Origin: Echiichthys vipera
Taxonomy: Eukaryota > Chordata > Actinopteri > Perciformes > Trachinidae
DNA: 64,000 bases
NCBI GenBank assembly: GCA_963691815.1
Contig: OY829647.1
Coordinates: forward strand, 16,322,947-16,386,946
Direction: 5' to 3'
How positions within the stretch are numbered: position 1 is the first letter of the stretch; the number at the start of each line of letters is the position of its first letter. Below, one piece after another: positions 45,001 through 55,900 of the stretch. The translations under genes were made by a program, and so were the position numbers. Below the pieces are notes generated by a model. It was not told the DNA's origin and made no database searches. It saw only the letters and a list, made by a program, of their open reading frames with translations.

Positions 45001-46367
45001 TCCTCTTTACTTACGCAGATAAACTGAAGGAAAGCGGCAAGGCAGGAAATTACAGTGTGGAGGCATACATTGCTAGGCAGCGGGGGGATTTGTTAAAGCT
45101 CGTGGAGAAATGTGGGGACAGGTTTCATGTGATGGAGACGAGAGAAGGTGGCAGAGACAGAATGAATGTGGTAGAGCTGCTAGAGAAGGTGGAGCAGACA
45201 ATGAAGGAAGGTGGAGGGGAGTGCTATTCCCATCCTGCTTTTCAGGAGGCAGAGAACAGAGTGAGGCAGAGACAGGTGGAGATAGCAAGGGAGAGAAAAG
45301 GGGGGGAACTAAAGCAAGAAAAACTGCGAGACGTCAGACGGCTCAGCTCTGAAAGGCGAGTACTTTATCCGTACATGCAGCCAGTGGCCGAGGCAGAAGA
45401 GGAAGTGAGAGAGGATGAGATTGAGAAAACAAGGGATGAGGCAGAGATGAGTGTGAGCACAATGAATAATGAGAGCCTTCCTCCTATTACGCGTTCCACC
45501 ATATCCCCTTCACTTCTCCGTTCCATTATGGAGAAAATGGATTCTAGTGCAAAGATGTTACCCAAACTGTTTGCGAATAGCTCTGCGTGGGTTGGTGACG
45601 GAGCAAAGAAGGTGAAAGACAGTCAGGTGTGGGGAACAGTCGGCAGCAGAGCACAAAATGTCCAGAAGATGGTGGTTGATAGTTCTGTATGGGGGAAGGT
45701 GGGAGCTAGTGCTGGACATGTATCCAAACTAGTAGGAAATAGAGTTCCCAAGGTAGTGGTGGATGGTTCTGCATGGGTGGGATCTGGAGCAAAGTCAGCA
45801 GCAGCTAATCCAATGTGGGGAAAAGTTGGTTCAGGGGCCAAATTAATGGCGGAAAGGTCCATGCGTGTCGGATCTGGGATTGGAACTGGGGCAAAAAAAT
45901 TAACGCAGAGTCCTGTGTGGGGAAAAGTAGGATCTGGGGCCAAAACTGGAGCTAAACTGATGGCTGGCGGCTCTGTGAGAGTTGGAGCTGGAATCGGTGC
46001 CGGTGCAAAGAAGGTTGCACAGAGTCCAGTGTGGGGGAAGATGGGATCTGGGGCCAAAGCAGGGGCCAAAATGGTGGCAGAGAGCTCAGTGTGGGAGAAA
46101 ATTGGGACTACTGCTAAAAAGGTGCCCAAATTAGTCATAGGGGGCGCATTGCTGGGTCTGTTGCTCGGTGTGTTTTTGGGGGGTGCGATTGGCGGCGCTA
46201 TCGGGGCAGCTGCTGGATCTGCGGTAACTGAGGTGGGCAGACGAAAATTCACCAACAAAAACACGTTAGAAAAGTCAGACGAAACTGCAAGAAATGTGGA
46301 GAGAACAGTGAACAACAGTATAGACTCTCTGGTACAACAAGGAGAGAAAGTATTGAAAACTGAATGA
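42061..46367 (+). CDS. Double AIG1/GIMAP-type GTPase with repeat region and glycine-zipper tail
   Basis: Exons are 42061-42393 (acceptor before 42059), 42673-42783, 43036-43158, 43600-43951, 44070-44129, 44258-44598 and 44787-46367, in phase, giving 966 aa. Domain 1 (about 16-190) has G1 GNIGCGKT (23-30), G4 TCGD (137-140) and G5-like VINN. Its G3 is VVEAPRW in place of the usual VVDTPG, so it may bind but not hydrolyse GTP. A charged, probably coiled-coil stretch follows (190-300), then a Ser/Pro linker (340-388). Domain 2 (about 390-590) has GRSGAGKST (396-404), VVDTPDLF (443-450) and TYADKL (515-520). Residues about 700-885 repeat SPVWGKVGSGAK-type units. Residues 891-920 form a Gly/Ala hydrophobic zipper (GVFLGGAIGGAIGAAAG), a likely membrane segment. 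GIMAPs are septin/Toc34-related GTPases; teleosts have expanded sets. Closest in plan is multi-domain GIMAP8, but the tail differs. Confidence 0.92.
45579..46121 (+). repeat. In-frame coding repeats (W-G-K-x-G-S-G-A-K units)
   Basis: The reading frame repeats a pair of short blocks, SPVWGK(V/M)GSGAK and SxRVGxGIGxGAKK. The last copies form units of about 35-38 codons starting near 45813, 45918 and 46032. Earlier copies (AWVGDGAKK, VWGTVGSRAQ, AWVGSGAK) are more diverged. This indicates growth by tandem duplication inside one exon. Confidence 0.85.
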
Positions 46368-46930
46368 AACTGCTGACTAGATCATGTACATAAAATGTAT
46401 CACAAATGTAAAAAACGTGTAGTTGTGAATTAGAACCATCAGATTGTGAGTGAGAATGATCTTTAAAACACTTTTCTATTCATCTTCCTTTGTTTTTTAT
46501 TTCTACATAAATAGGCCACATGTTAAAGGATTTATTTCAAAATACTTGTCAAATTGCTTTAACTATTTTATTAACAGATGCCTTGAGATGATTCCAAACT
46601 TCCATATTATTCCATTATTTGCTTAATTTTAAGTTTGAAAGATGATAATGCTAATATATATGGTTTTGACAAAACATACTCTGCTAAATTGAATTTGTTA
46701 GTGAACATGACAAGCATTTGGGTTCTTGTCTACTGTTTGCAAGATGTGTCAAATTCTGTAAAAATAAATTAAAATGCAGTTATTATTTTGAACCTTTGAT
46801 TTATTATTTCCTGTCCATCTCTAAATGTAAGTATCACCTATTTTATGTAACTCATGTAGCAAGTTATTGTATACATACAGTATATTACTCACCTAGCATT
46901 TTCTCACCCGAATAAAGATCAATATAAAAT
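46368..46930 (+). other. 3'UTR of the GIMAP-like gene
   Basis: AATAAA is present at about 46763 and at 46911-46916 (cccgaataaagatc). The latter is the likely end. Confidence 0.5.
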
Positions 46931-48584
46931 GATTGTGTTTTTGTATATTGCGATGCAAATATGCTGGACAGTTTTATCATGGCCTTTTAAAAGTATTTTC
47001 TCACTATTGCACTGTTCTACACTGATGTTTTGCATTTACTAAACCTCTGCAGGAAAAAGCAGTATTCTCATTATCAGTAAAGTTAAGCTGCTTAAGAAGC
47101 AAGAACCGTCGAGCATGTCCACTCCTCGTGTAGGACATGTACCGTAGGTTTAGTCTATACGTGACTGATGGAATAGAGCTACTGGTATTTCTGTGTGCAA
47201 GTTAGTGTCGGAGGGGTGGAGGCAAGGACTTTATCTCTGAGGCCCAGGCTGGCCAGCATCACCCTGCTTGGCCTCCTGTATCAAAAGGAGGGAAGATTAA
47301 CACCCCAGTACCAACTAATATTGGGAGGTTTCATTTTCCTCACCTATATTGTCCTTCAATGCAATATTTATTTAATATGAAGTACTGCATATAAAAAAAT
47401 AATCACACATGCACACACACGCGCATTAGCTTGCCCTCTCTAAATATACCGAGGAGGTGAATTTGGGCAAAAGCTGCAATGTTTACTTGATTTAAATAAA
47501 GTTCCTAATATTTTCAGCTCAAAGGTGGTTTTACGCAAATAGGAGTATAGTAGGAAAAGTACAAGCTTATTTAATAAAATGAATGATTGCTGAATTCCAT
47601 TTGGCTGCTTCAGTTTCAGGGTCCAGGTGATATGCAGCTTCATTGCTTTGGTTCACTCATTGCTGTCATGAAGCCATTTTCAGTTGCAGCAGGCAGGTGT
47701 TTTCCTCTAAAAATCCACTGCACACTACCTGCCCTGTACCAAACAGCAGACAGAAGCAGTTAGCGGCTATCTGGTAAACACAGTGGGGCTTTAAATGCAT
47801 CACACCATGACACCAGGAGGCCCTTGGTAAGAGTGTACTGCAATAATATCTAATCTACAAATCATACATTGTTAAATAACTTAAAAAACTGCAAATCACT
47901 TGTGTTGCTGCAGAAAACGGACATTACTTTAGTGTGTGCAGTTGCAGAATACTGTAATATACGTATGTGACCCCTGCCTCACTCTGTAATCCTCTGTGAT
48001 TTCACAACGAAGCAGGGGGGCTGGGCAGCAGAATAGCCTGGCAAAGCAGAGAGGGAAGAGCGGGCAGAGGCAGCTGTACCAGCGTTATGAAAGCAGCTCT
48101 TCCTGTTGTGTGGTCCCGAAACCGGGTGTGTAGGGGTTCCCAGAGCATCCTGGTGGCTGTATGCTTTTTTTAATTGTGTCCCCTCTCCCTTTCTCCCATG
48201 CAGCAGTTGTCACCCCACACGTCCAAACACTCATCAAACACGCACACAAACATACACACATATACCGCCACCACCCCTCCTCCAGGAATCTCGTTGGCCG
48301 TCAATGAGACAGCTCTAACCGTAGACCTTTCCTGGCTGCTTGATAGAGTGGAGCACGTGGGCAGAGAGACACCAGCACCACCACACAGCTGCAACTTAAC
48401 CCTCAAACTTCCCATTTATGCACCCCACCCATACTGAACCCCATTTTTAACCACATCCCACATCCACCCTGACCTTTTTCAAACAACCGCACACCTACAA
48501 TGGTTGCTGTTACGTAAATCTCTTGACTCTTGATTGCTTGCACACATGGATAATGCACAAACACTTCAAATCATGCATTGGTGG
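46931..48584. other. Intergenic, no gene supported
   Basis: A GC-richer patch at 48000-48400 holds an E-box (CACGTG near 48355), ETS-like cttcctgt and pyrimidine-rich runs. Open frames there are short and unspliced. It could be regulatory for lyl1 or the GIMAP-like gene but nothing proves it. Confidence 0.35.
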
Positions 48585-49080
48585 CATGTAACTAAGGACA
48601 TTTACACATAGTACTTTAATGCTTCTTTATAATTCTACTCCTCTTCATTTCATCACCCAGTATTGTCCTTTGTACTCAACTACTTTTATTTGATAACATT
48701 AGTCACTAGTAATTTCGCAGATTCAGATTATTAATCCATAAACTATCCAGTTGTGTTTAAAGTTATTTGAATTAGCCAAACCTTTATCAAGGTAGGGATA
48801 TTTATATTGTAACGACGCTGGGTTTTGTGTTAGAGGCCTCCTCAGACAGTAGTTGCTGTGGGCTCTTCTTCGGTGGTGGTGTAGTTGTTGGTCCTCCAGA
48901 ATTACGAGTGTACCGTGTGTCAGTTGATGCTAAAAAGATAAGAATAAAGACAGCGGCTCGGGCCACAAAGCCATCTCTGCCTCCCCTGTGATTATTACAA
49001 TATGTTGACGCTGATACCTTTAAGTGCAGAACTTCAACTTTTAACAGAGTATTTTATGCTGTGGCATTGCCACTCTTACT
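48585..49080 (-). mobile_element. Degenerate hAT-type MITE
   Basis: It contains ttctactcctcttcatttca, actcaactacttttatttga and attagtcactagtaatttcg, then acttcaacttttaacagagt. This order fits the complement of the abundant fish hAT MITE also found at 22851-23410. It is interrupted by unrelated sequence near 48800-49010. Confidence 0.5.
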
Positions 49081-49379
49081 TAGCATACTAAGAAAAAGAG
49101 TGCTTATTTTACCATTGAAAATACAAACAACACTTTTCCCTAAACCAGCTGCCTGGGAAAACAGGCAGCTGGCAAACAGTTATACTGACATTAAGGGTGT
49201 CACATCACTCACGGTTAATTTTTTTGAAACTGGTGTTTTTTATCGCAACTTGTGGATGAACAGGCTCATAGCAAATCCTACGCAAAGTTATGCAAAGAAA
49301 TTGGTAAGAAAAAAAAACCCCGCTAACGGACCACCGGACCGTAAGTAAAATACGCAAACCGAAAGTACAAAAACGCATA

Positions 49380-49990
49380 AAAATGTTACGTGACCGATTT
49401 AAGCCAACAAAAAGTAACGGTTACGGCTAGGCATGAAAAACACTTGGTTATCGTTAGAAAAAGGCTGTGGATTGGTTTAGTAACGATGGTACTGGGTGAT
49501 GAACGGCCACCACCTGGGAATTGAACTCCGCCCCCTAATAGAGACTGTTTGGAAAAGGGCAGGCACACTCAAAACATACCTGGCAGGTGACTGGATGAAC
49601 CATCTGTCTATCAAACTCTTGCCAATCAAGTCAATCAGGAGAAGAGAGAAAACATTTTTCATTGAGAAAAGCCTTCAGTGCCTTCTCTTCTCTCAATGAA
49701 GAAAACTTTTCCAGTTCTGATCAAACTGATGCTATTTCAGCGTCTAAGCTAACCTCTTTAGGAGCCGACATTGTTGTTCTAAACAAAAGAGTCATCACCC
49801 TACATCTGTCCACTGCCAGTAGCTTCTCACAGTACGCTGATTGGCTGGATGACTTGTAGTCGAAACAAAAAAGCGTAACTTGGAGCATGATAAGACAGAT
49901 TTTTGTGAGACATGTAAACGCAATTCTCGTGATTTATCACAAGAGTTCGGCTGCTGTGCAAGGTAGGTTGTTTATCGCTCCCTTGTTTAT
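49380..49990 (+). repeat. Probable dispersed repeat
   Basis: Wording such as gcgtctaagctaacctcttt, gccgacattgttgttctaaa and gtacgctgattggctggatg reads like a recurrent fish intergenic repeat. No coding capacity was found. Assigned from memory of layout only. Confidence 0.3.
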
Positions 49991-50595
49991 TAGTGCATTT
50001 ATTAATTCTGGTGGACAGCATTAACAAACACAGCGTTTGTCTTAAAATATTCTGCCCATACTCTGTAATGTTTGGTGACAAATTCTATTAATCCAGACAT
50101 AGACATGACTTATCTAAAGGTTATTGTTTAAAACAACCATTCATCTTTGATTTGGTTTGTTCTTAACCTAACCCAATAGCAATTTATTTATACATCCAAC
50201 ACTTATTGTGGTTATCTCACACTGAGATTTCTACAAAGTACTGAACACTTTGAGGATAAACTAATGTTCCCCAAACGTTTGACAAATAGGCAAAACATTT
50301 GGATGTGTTGAGAAATCGTGCTGACAAAGAGCAGTCCTTGGTTCTGCAATAAGAGGATGTCAAATAAGGAAGAGCAAACTAAAACACACTTTATTTCTGT
50401 CTGGTTCAAGTGTGTCACAATGTCAGGGTGGGACCATCGGCCCTGCTTCTCTGAAAATAAGTAATAATAAGCATTCTTAAGTCACCGTATTGTACTGGGA
50501 CAATGCTGATTATTTACATGGACATTTCTGAGGCTGCATTTAGACTGGAACAAATAAATCTGTTTTTTTTAACCCTCTTGAGAATGATATATATT

Positions 50596-50601
50596 TTTAT
50601 T
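50596..50601 (-). promoter_or_regulatory. lyl1: Poly(A) signal of lyl1
   Basis: TTTATT on the plus strand is AATAAA on the minus strand, about 350 bases after the lyl1 stop. No closer canonical signal is present. Confidence 0.5.
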
Positions 50602-50947
50602 GGCCTTAAGAGGGGGATTTAAGATCCTTAATTTTTTTAAATCTGTGTATTAGTGTGTGTGTTGAGGTTTAATGTATAACAAAGGCATTCTGGGACCTTA
50701 TTTGCAAATAAAACATGTTCAAGTCTATTTGAAAGTTGTGATGTTTTATGCCTCTTAACTTGCCTCACAGCACAGTTCAGTTGTCTCACACTATGACGGT
50801 AATAAGTACAAAAAAGTCTCCCAAAATCCATTTCCTTCTTATTTCCCTACCTGGGAGATGAAAAGAGAATCCTGAAACCCTTTTGGTATATGACAATGAT
50901 TGTGTGTCCTGTGACATTTACACCTCTTTGTTTGCTGTCTTTTGGTT

Positions 50948-53900
50948 TCACCGCTCATCATTTGTGGCTGCCACCATCCTTATCTGACCCTCGACTTTTC
51001 CCAGAATGCCATGGGACACCAAAGAGGTCTTGGTCCCAAAGCTTTCCTCACTGTCCGTGTCACCATAGCAACTGGATGTAGCTGGGGAGTTAGCCAGAGC
51101 GATGACTGAGTCAGTTGAGTCTCTGTCTCTGTGGACTGTCGCAGGACGGGCTGAGGATGGCGGGGTGGCGTGGGGCAGAGGAGGAGTGTTGCGCTGAAAA
51201 AGAATGTTCCGTTTATTACTGTCCAACCCAGCCGCGGGGCCCTCGTCTTCATCCTCAGCTGAGTCCCTGTTCTTGTCCTCTGCCTGGTCATTGAGCAGAG
51301 TGACCAAGAAGTTGATGTACTTCACAGCCAGACGGAGGATTTCATTCTTGCTGAGTTTCTTGTCGGGTGGGTGTGTCGGAATGAGTTTTCTCAGCTCAGA
51401 GAATGCCCCATTCACGTTCTGCTGTCGCCAGCGCTCGCGGCTGTTGGTGAAGACACGGCGAGCGAGTTTCTGAGGAGGGCCTGTTAGACACACATAATCA
51501 CTGTCTGAGTGTGAAGAGCCTTAAAGGATATAAGAAGAAGTTAGTATATATTATTATTGTCAACAAATCCCCTAAAAAAGACCAAAACCAACAACAAGTG
51601 GTGTGCAGCCAAAGCTTGATATATTGTAGGCCCTATTAACTTAGAATTCAGTTGTTCTTAAAACCACTTCTAACACGTGAACTGTTTAACTAACACGTGA
51701 ATGAACCACACTGTTGCACTGGAAGATCTTCGTTCATCACGTTTAGATGGGCACTTTAATTTATTTTCAGTCAATACCGCATATAAATATAAATGTAGTT
51801 TTTACGATGTATCTACGACGCATTTTTAAAACATTTATGTCTTTAGTAAGAACAACTGGGCTTGGTGCTGAAAGCCACGGATATGTTAAAGGTATAATAT
51901 GTAGTATTGCCCTAAACAGCAATGTATGAACTACTACAGAAGTGATGCCTCTTAATCATCATGACCCACCGTGGTGATGTCTGTACCTGCAGAAGCACTG
52001 CCCTCTGACTGGATTTCTTTTTCTTTGGCTCTTTGCGGGACGGTTGTTGGCAAAGAGGCACTCACTCCACATGCCCAGTGATCAGCTCTCTGATTCCCAA
52101 CCCCTGATTTGTGACGCCCCTCCCCCTCACCGTATTATACTGACACACGGTAGAAAGCAGTGTGTCTGTTACATGACAAGTAGAGACGGGGTGAAGCTCT
52201 GCATTCACTCATAATCTGACAATGCAGAACCTTCCAACAGAGATGTGCAAAGCGCTGTGTTTGTTTATTTAGGCTTTGAGCCGAACCGCTGTAAGACAAT
52301 CAGAAAACATTATTTTATTCCTCTGATTCAGTGCCTTGTCCTCACTGAACAGTGCTCTCTCTCTCGCTCGCTCGACCTTCGATGCGCTCTCTGACTGTTG
52401 AGCCTGGGAACAGATGAATGGCTGACTCTGAATGGAGTGTGTTTAATAACATTAAGCAATACTTTCTACATATCATACCTTTAAGGAAGTAGGAAACTAT
52501 TGAGAGCTCGGCTGACACGTCATTGCTGTTGTTTTGTTTTCTTAACAAGACTTGTTGACAATAAGCAAGATACAGAACATTTGCAACCTTATCCTTAAAT
52601 ACATTCAATATTAACTTTCTCGATGGTGTGGGCAGCAATTCGATCAATACAAATATTTCAAACATGCAGACATTTGCATACAGTAACTATGGCTGTATCA
52701 GTATTGATGTTTGATTCATTATTTTGTTACACAGAAACTCACAGTCATTGATCTCCATCTCAAAGTGTGATGAGGGTCTTCTCTTGATCCGGCTGTTGTT
52801 GATGACACCATAGTTTCCTCCTGAGGGACCCAGGTAAGAACTAGAAACACAGCGAAATGTGTGAAAATGTGGCATTTTTAAAGTACAGCTAAATGTAAAA
52901 AACAGTTTACATTGTTGAGTTGTTCCAGCCTTGTAAATATAAATAAATCTTAGCGGCATGAAGAAGATGGTGGAAGCCATTAACTGCAGTGTGATTATGT
53001 TGGTGGCATTGATAGAGTGTGCATGCAGAGTCTTAGCCCAGTGTCATTAATTCTGTTACTGGCTAGTTCTACTTCAGGGGGATAAAATAGATGAAGGCTT
53101 CCTGTTAGACCAGAGAGAAGTGAAGAGAGAATCCTATTCCCAGACCTCCATGACAGATGGTAAGACCTTAGTTGTAAAATGTCCCACTTTTTATTTAGCT
53201 GATGCTCATTAGTTACAGCAAGAAATTGTGAAGAAAATCCTTCTTGGAGTAGAGAAAAGATAAACAATATTAGGGCTTTGATAATATCTGCGGATTAATG
53301 CCTTTCTTCATGAGTGCAAGCAAAGAGTTGCCAAATCTACAAGCCCAGAAAGAGCTCTGAGTTCTGTTTTATAGTCTTTTGTCAGTTCAACAACAAAATT
53401 TGGCTAGAATTATTTGGTGCTAAATGCACAGTTAAAAAAATTCCATGACGTAACTCGTGTTCAGCAACGAAATGTCCTGATGAGTAAATTTAGCGCGAGG
53501 AATGTGAGGTTCCTTCATAACAGCACACATCCTGCTGTCAATTTCGCATAACGGTGCAGCATAGCCATTAATCACAAAAGGAGGTCGTGAAATTGCAGTA
53601 GTAGCAGTTGAGGTTTCATATGAAACAGAAAATTGTCACCAACAAGGCAGCAGCATCTTTATCATCGCTCTCAGGAAAGCGTATTGTGTGATTTTATGTT
53701 AGAGCTTCACATCTGTTTACATTGCATGGGGAAAAGGAGGTGAACGACTTCGTGGCATTTATTCGTCTTTTGTTTGATATACTTTATGATGTTCTTTAGA
53801 GGGCTGAAGCTATTATTTATTATAGCTTAGAACTTATAAATAATAAAATATTTTCCGTAATTCAGACTCCCTTACAGGTTCAAATGCAACCTCCAGAATT

Positions 53901-55291
53901 ATTTAGTTAGTTTATGAAACTGATATTAACACATCCTCAAAGCAATTTCAGTCAAAAACAACTGGACTGGTTGTTTGTCTAGGAAGACAAGAGGCTTCAT
54001 CAGTTCATGTACGCATCTGACCAGGCTGGGACTGGTCCAACTAACTGGTGTGAGATCCAGGTATTTAACCTCTCACAAGGCCGATGATGTCACTGACACC
54101 CTTTGTGCTCCAAGTGCCTAAATACCTGGATCTCCACACCAGTTAGTTGGACCAGTCCCAGCCTGGTCAGATGCGTACATGAACTGATGAAGCCTCTTGG
54201 ATGAGAGGTGAAACGTCTTCCTAGACAAACAACCAGTCCAGTTGTTTTTGACTGAAATTGCTTTGAGGATAACGATGACCTGGACGAATGAGAACATTCA
54301 CAGGCTGATATTAACACACATTTTGTTACTGTATAACACTATGCGTGCTGTCTGCTGTGTCTGTTCTGTGGTTCCCATCCTTGGGGTCAGGACCCCTAAA
54401 AGGAGTTGCAAGATAAAAAGAGAATAACTTTCTGTCTTTTCACCACCCTTTGCCTTTTTGTCTTGTGGAATATAAAGCTTTGCTGCCAGAAATGCTTTAC
54501 ATGAAACAATCTGAGAATGGAAAATCACTCTGCTCTGCACTCACTGATGAGGGCATATAAGCTAAATCTCACCTGGTGAAGAAGGGGTGTGCCGACAGGT
54601 ACTGCTGAGGCAATATGGGTCCTGGGGACCGAGCCAAAGCCCCCCCAGAAGCTGCCGAAGCTCCAGGGCTGGCCACAGGCAAACAGGTCATCTGACTGCG
54701 CCGAAGGTCCCCATGGGGCCCATGTAGGAGGTTGGGAATCGGGTGGAGGGCAGTCAAAGGGGTATTGGGGATTGGCAGAGGAGGTTTGCTATGACCAAGG
54801 CTGATGACTGGAATGTGTGGAGGAAGAGGAGAGGATGATGAAGATGAAGGAAAGGACACAGCTGGTGTTGGCTTCATCTTGGCTGGTGCTGGGAGGAGTG
54901 GAGGTGGAGAGGAAAGAGTTGGGGACCCATTGGCAGAAGCAGTAGGGGCTGTGGTATTTTTTGGTCCTCCTTGCTTCTCCTCTTCCTTCTTTGTCTCCAT
55001 GACGATGGGCTCTGGTGCAGCAGCTGTATTTGCGTGGTGACTGGTTAATGTCATCGTCGTGGCAATGGGGGACTGAATTGAGCCAGCACAAAGGACATCC
55101 GTGTGTCCCTTGTGCCTTGTCTTGTTAGCAGGATGTGGACTGATAGCATCCAAGGATGCTGAAGTCTTGTTCTCGAAGGGACTGTGCTGCTCTATGGAGG
55201 CACAGGATGGGGAGGAGGCAGTGGAGGAGGAAGGGCGAGGTAGGTCAGGGGATGAGGCAGGTGGGCCGGTGGGGTTTAGCTTCTCCATCAT
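50948..55291 (-). CDS. lyl1: LYL1 basic helix-loop-helix transcription factor
   Basis: Minus-strand coding exons are 54573-55291, 52743-52840 and 50948-51480 (stop TGA), giving 449 aa with good phases. The bHLH domain (about 278-333) is QKLARRVFTNSRERWRQQNV, then NGAFSELRKLIPTHPPDKKL, then SKNEILRLAVKYINFL. The TAL1/LYL1 family is unmistakable. PPQKLARRV just before it and HIPVISLGHSKPP in exon 1 favour LYL1 over TAL1. Exon 2 holds NSRIKRRPSSHFEMEI, a conserved family segment. The start ATGATG at 55291 sits in a strong CGCCACC context. LYL1 binds E-boxes as a heterodimer with E proteins, and works with GATA and LMO2 in blood stem cells and endothelium. At 449 aa it is longer than human LYL1 (about 280 aa), mostly through a Ser/Pro/Thr-rich N-terminus. 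Intron 1 contains a foldback repeat. Confidence 0.95.
53935..54268. mobile_element. Foldback (long inverted repeat) element in lyl1 intron 1
   Basis: Arms 53935-54067 and 54117-54268 are reverse complements over about 130 bp with few differences. They carry tttgtctaggaagac, aagaggcttcatcagttcat and gaccaggctgggactggtcc. The left arm lacks 16 bp (complement ggatgagaggtgaaac) present in the right arm at about 54199-54214. The spacer is about 50 bp. The aggcttcatcag/gtgaaacgtcttcc wording is common in fish genomes. Confidence 0.9.
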
Positions 55292-55900
55292 GGTGGCGAA
55301 GACTCTGGGGGAATCCCCCGTCAGTACTTCCGTTGCTCTTAGCTGCCCAGCGTGTTTGCCGTGAGTGTGTCAGCGTCTCTGTATGTGTGTGAGAATAAGC
55401 GACATGTCCATGTGAACCACCTGCAGCTTGTCCCACAGCCCCAAAAACGTCCCCTACCAAAGTGTATGTGTGTTTTCCTTATAACGCTTTTTTCCTCGTC
55501 TTTTGTTTCCGCTTTTCTGCAGATAATAATTTTTTTGCCGCTCTACCTCACTAGAAATGTAGATTTCCCTCCGGCCAACCTGAAATCCATCAGTTGCTGG
55601 GTCAGTATGAGTATCTTTGATCTGTCAGTCAAGAATATATGTGCCTCGGATAGAGGTGCAGCTGACCTCTGAACTAGGCCCGTTACCCATCATTCCTGCC
55701 TCTGCTGGATGTATCTAGAGTGTAAGTAAACGTGAGACTCTATTCATTCCCTCACTTCAACATTACAGAGGGTGCCTAGGAAATATATGTTGCAGTCCTC
55801 GTGGTCTTTATTGGAGGGTGACTTCTGCGGTATCGTCTCAGAGTGCAGCGTGGAGCCGGGGTGGATGTTGCGGTCTGCTGCTCAGAATGCACTGTGAGAA
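55292..55900 (-). other. lyl1: lyl1 5' leader and promoter region
   Basis: Upstream of the lyl1 ATG no further coding exon is seen. CTGCAG/GTGG near 55424 (minus strand) could be a splice site for a non-coding exon. No TATA box is obvious. Confidence 0.35.

Noticed and set aside
45623..46315. 230-aa minus-strand frame opposite the GIMAP-like repeats
   Set aside because: It is a shadow of the strongly supported plus-strand coding repeats, and the Pro/Ala/Thr-rich text is their complement.
48106..48437. Overlapping frames in a GC-richer intergenic patch
   Set aside because: Short, unspliced and without similarity; more likely regulatory or neutral DNA than a gene.
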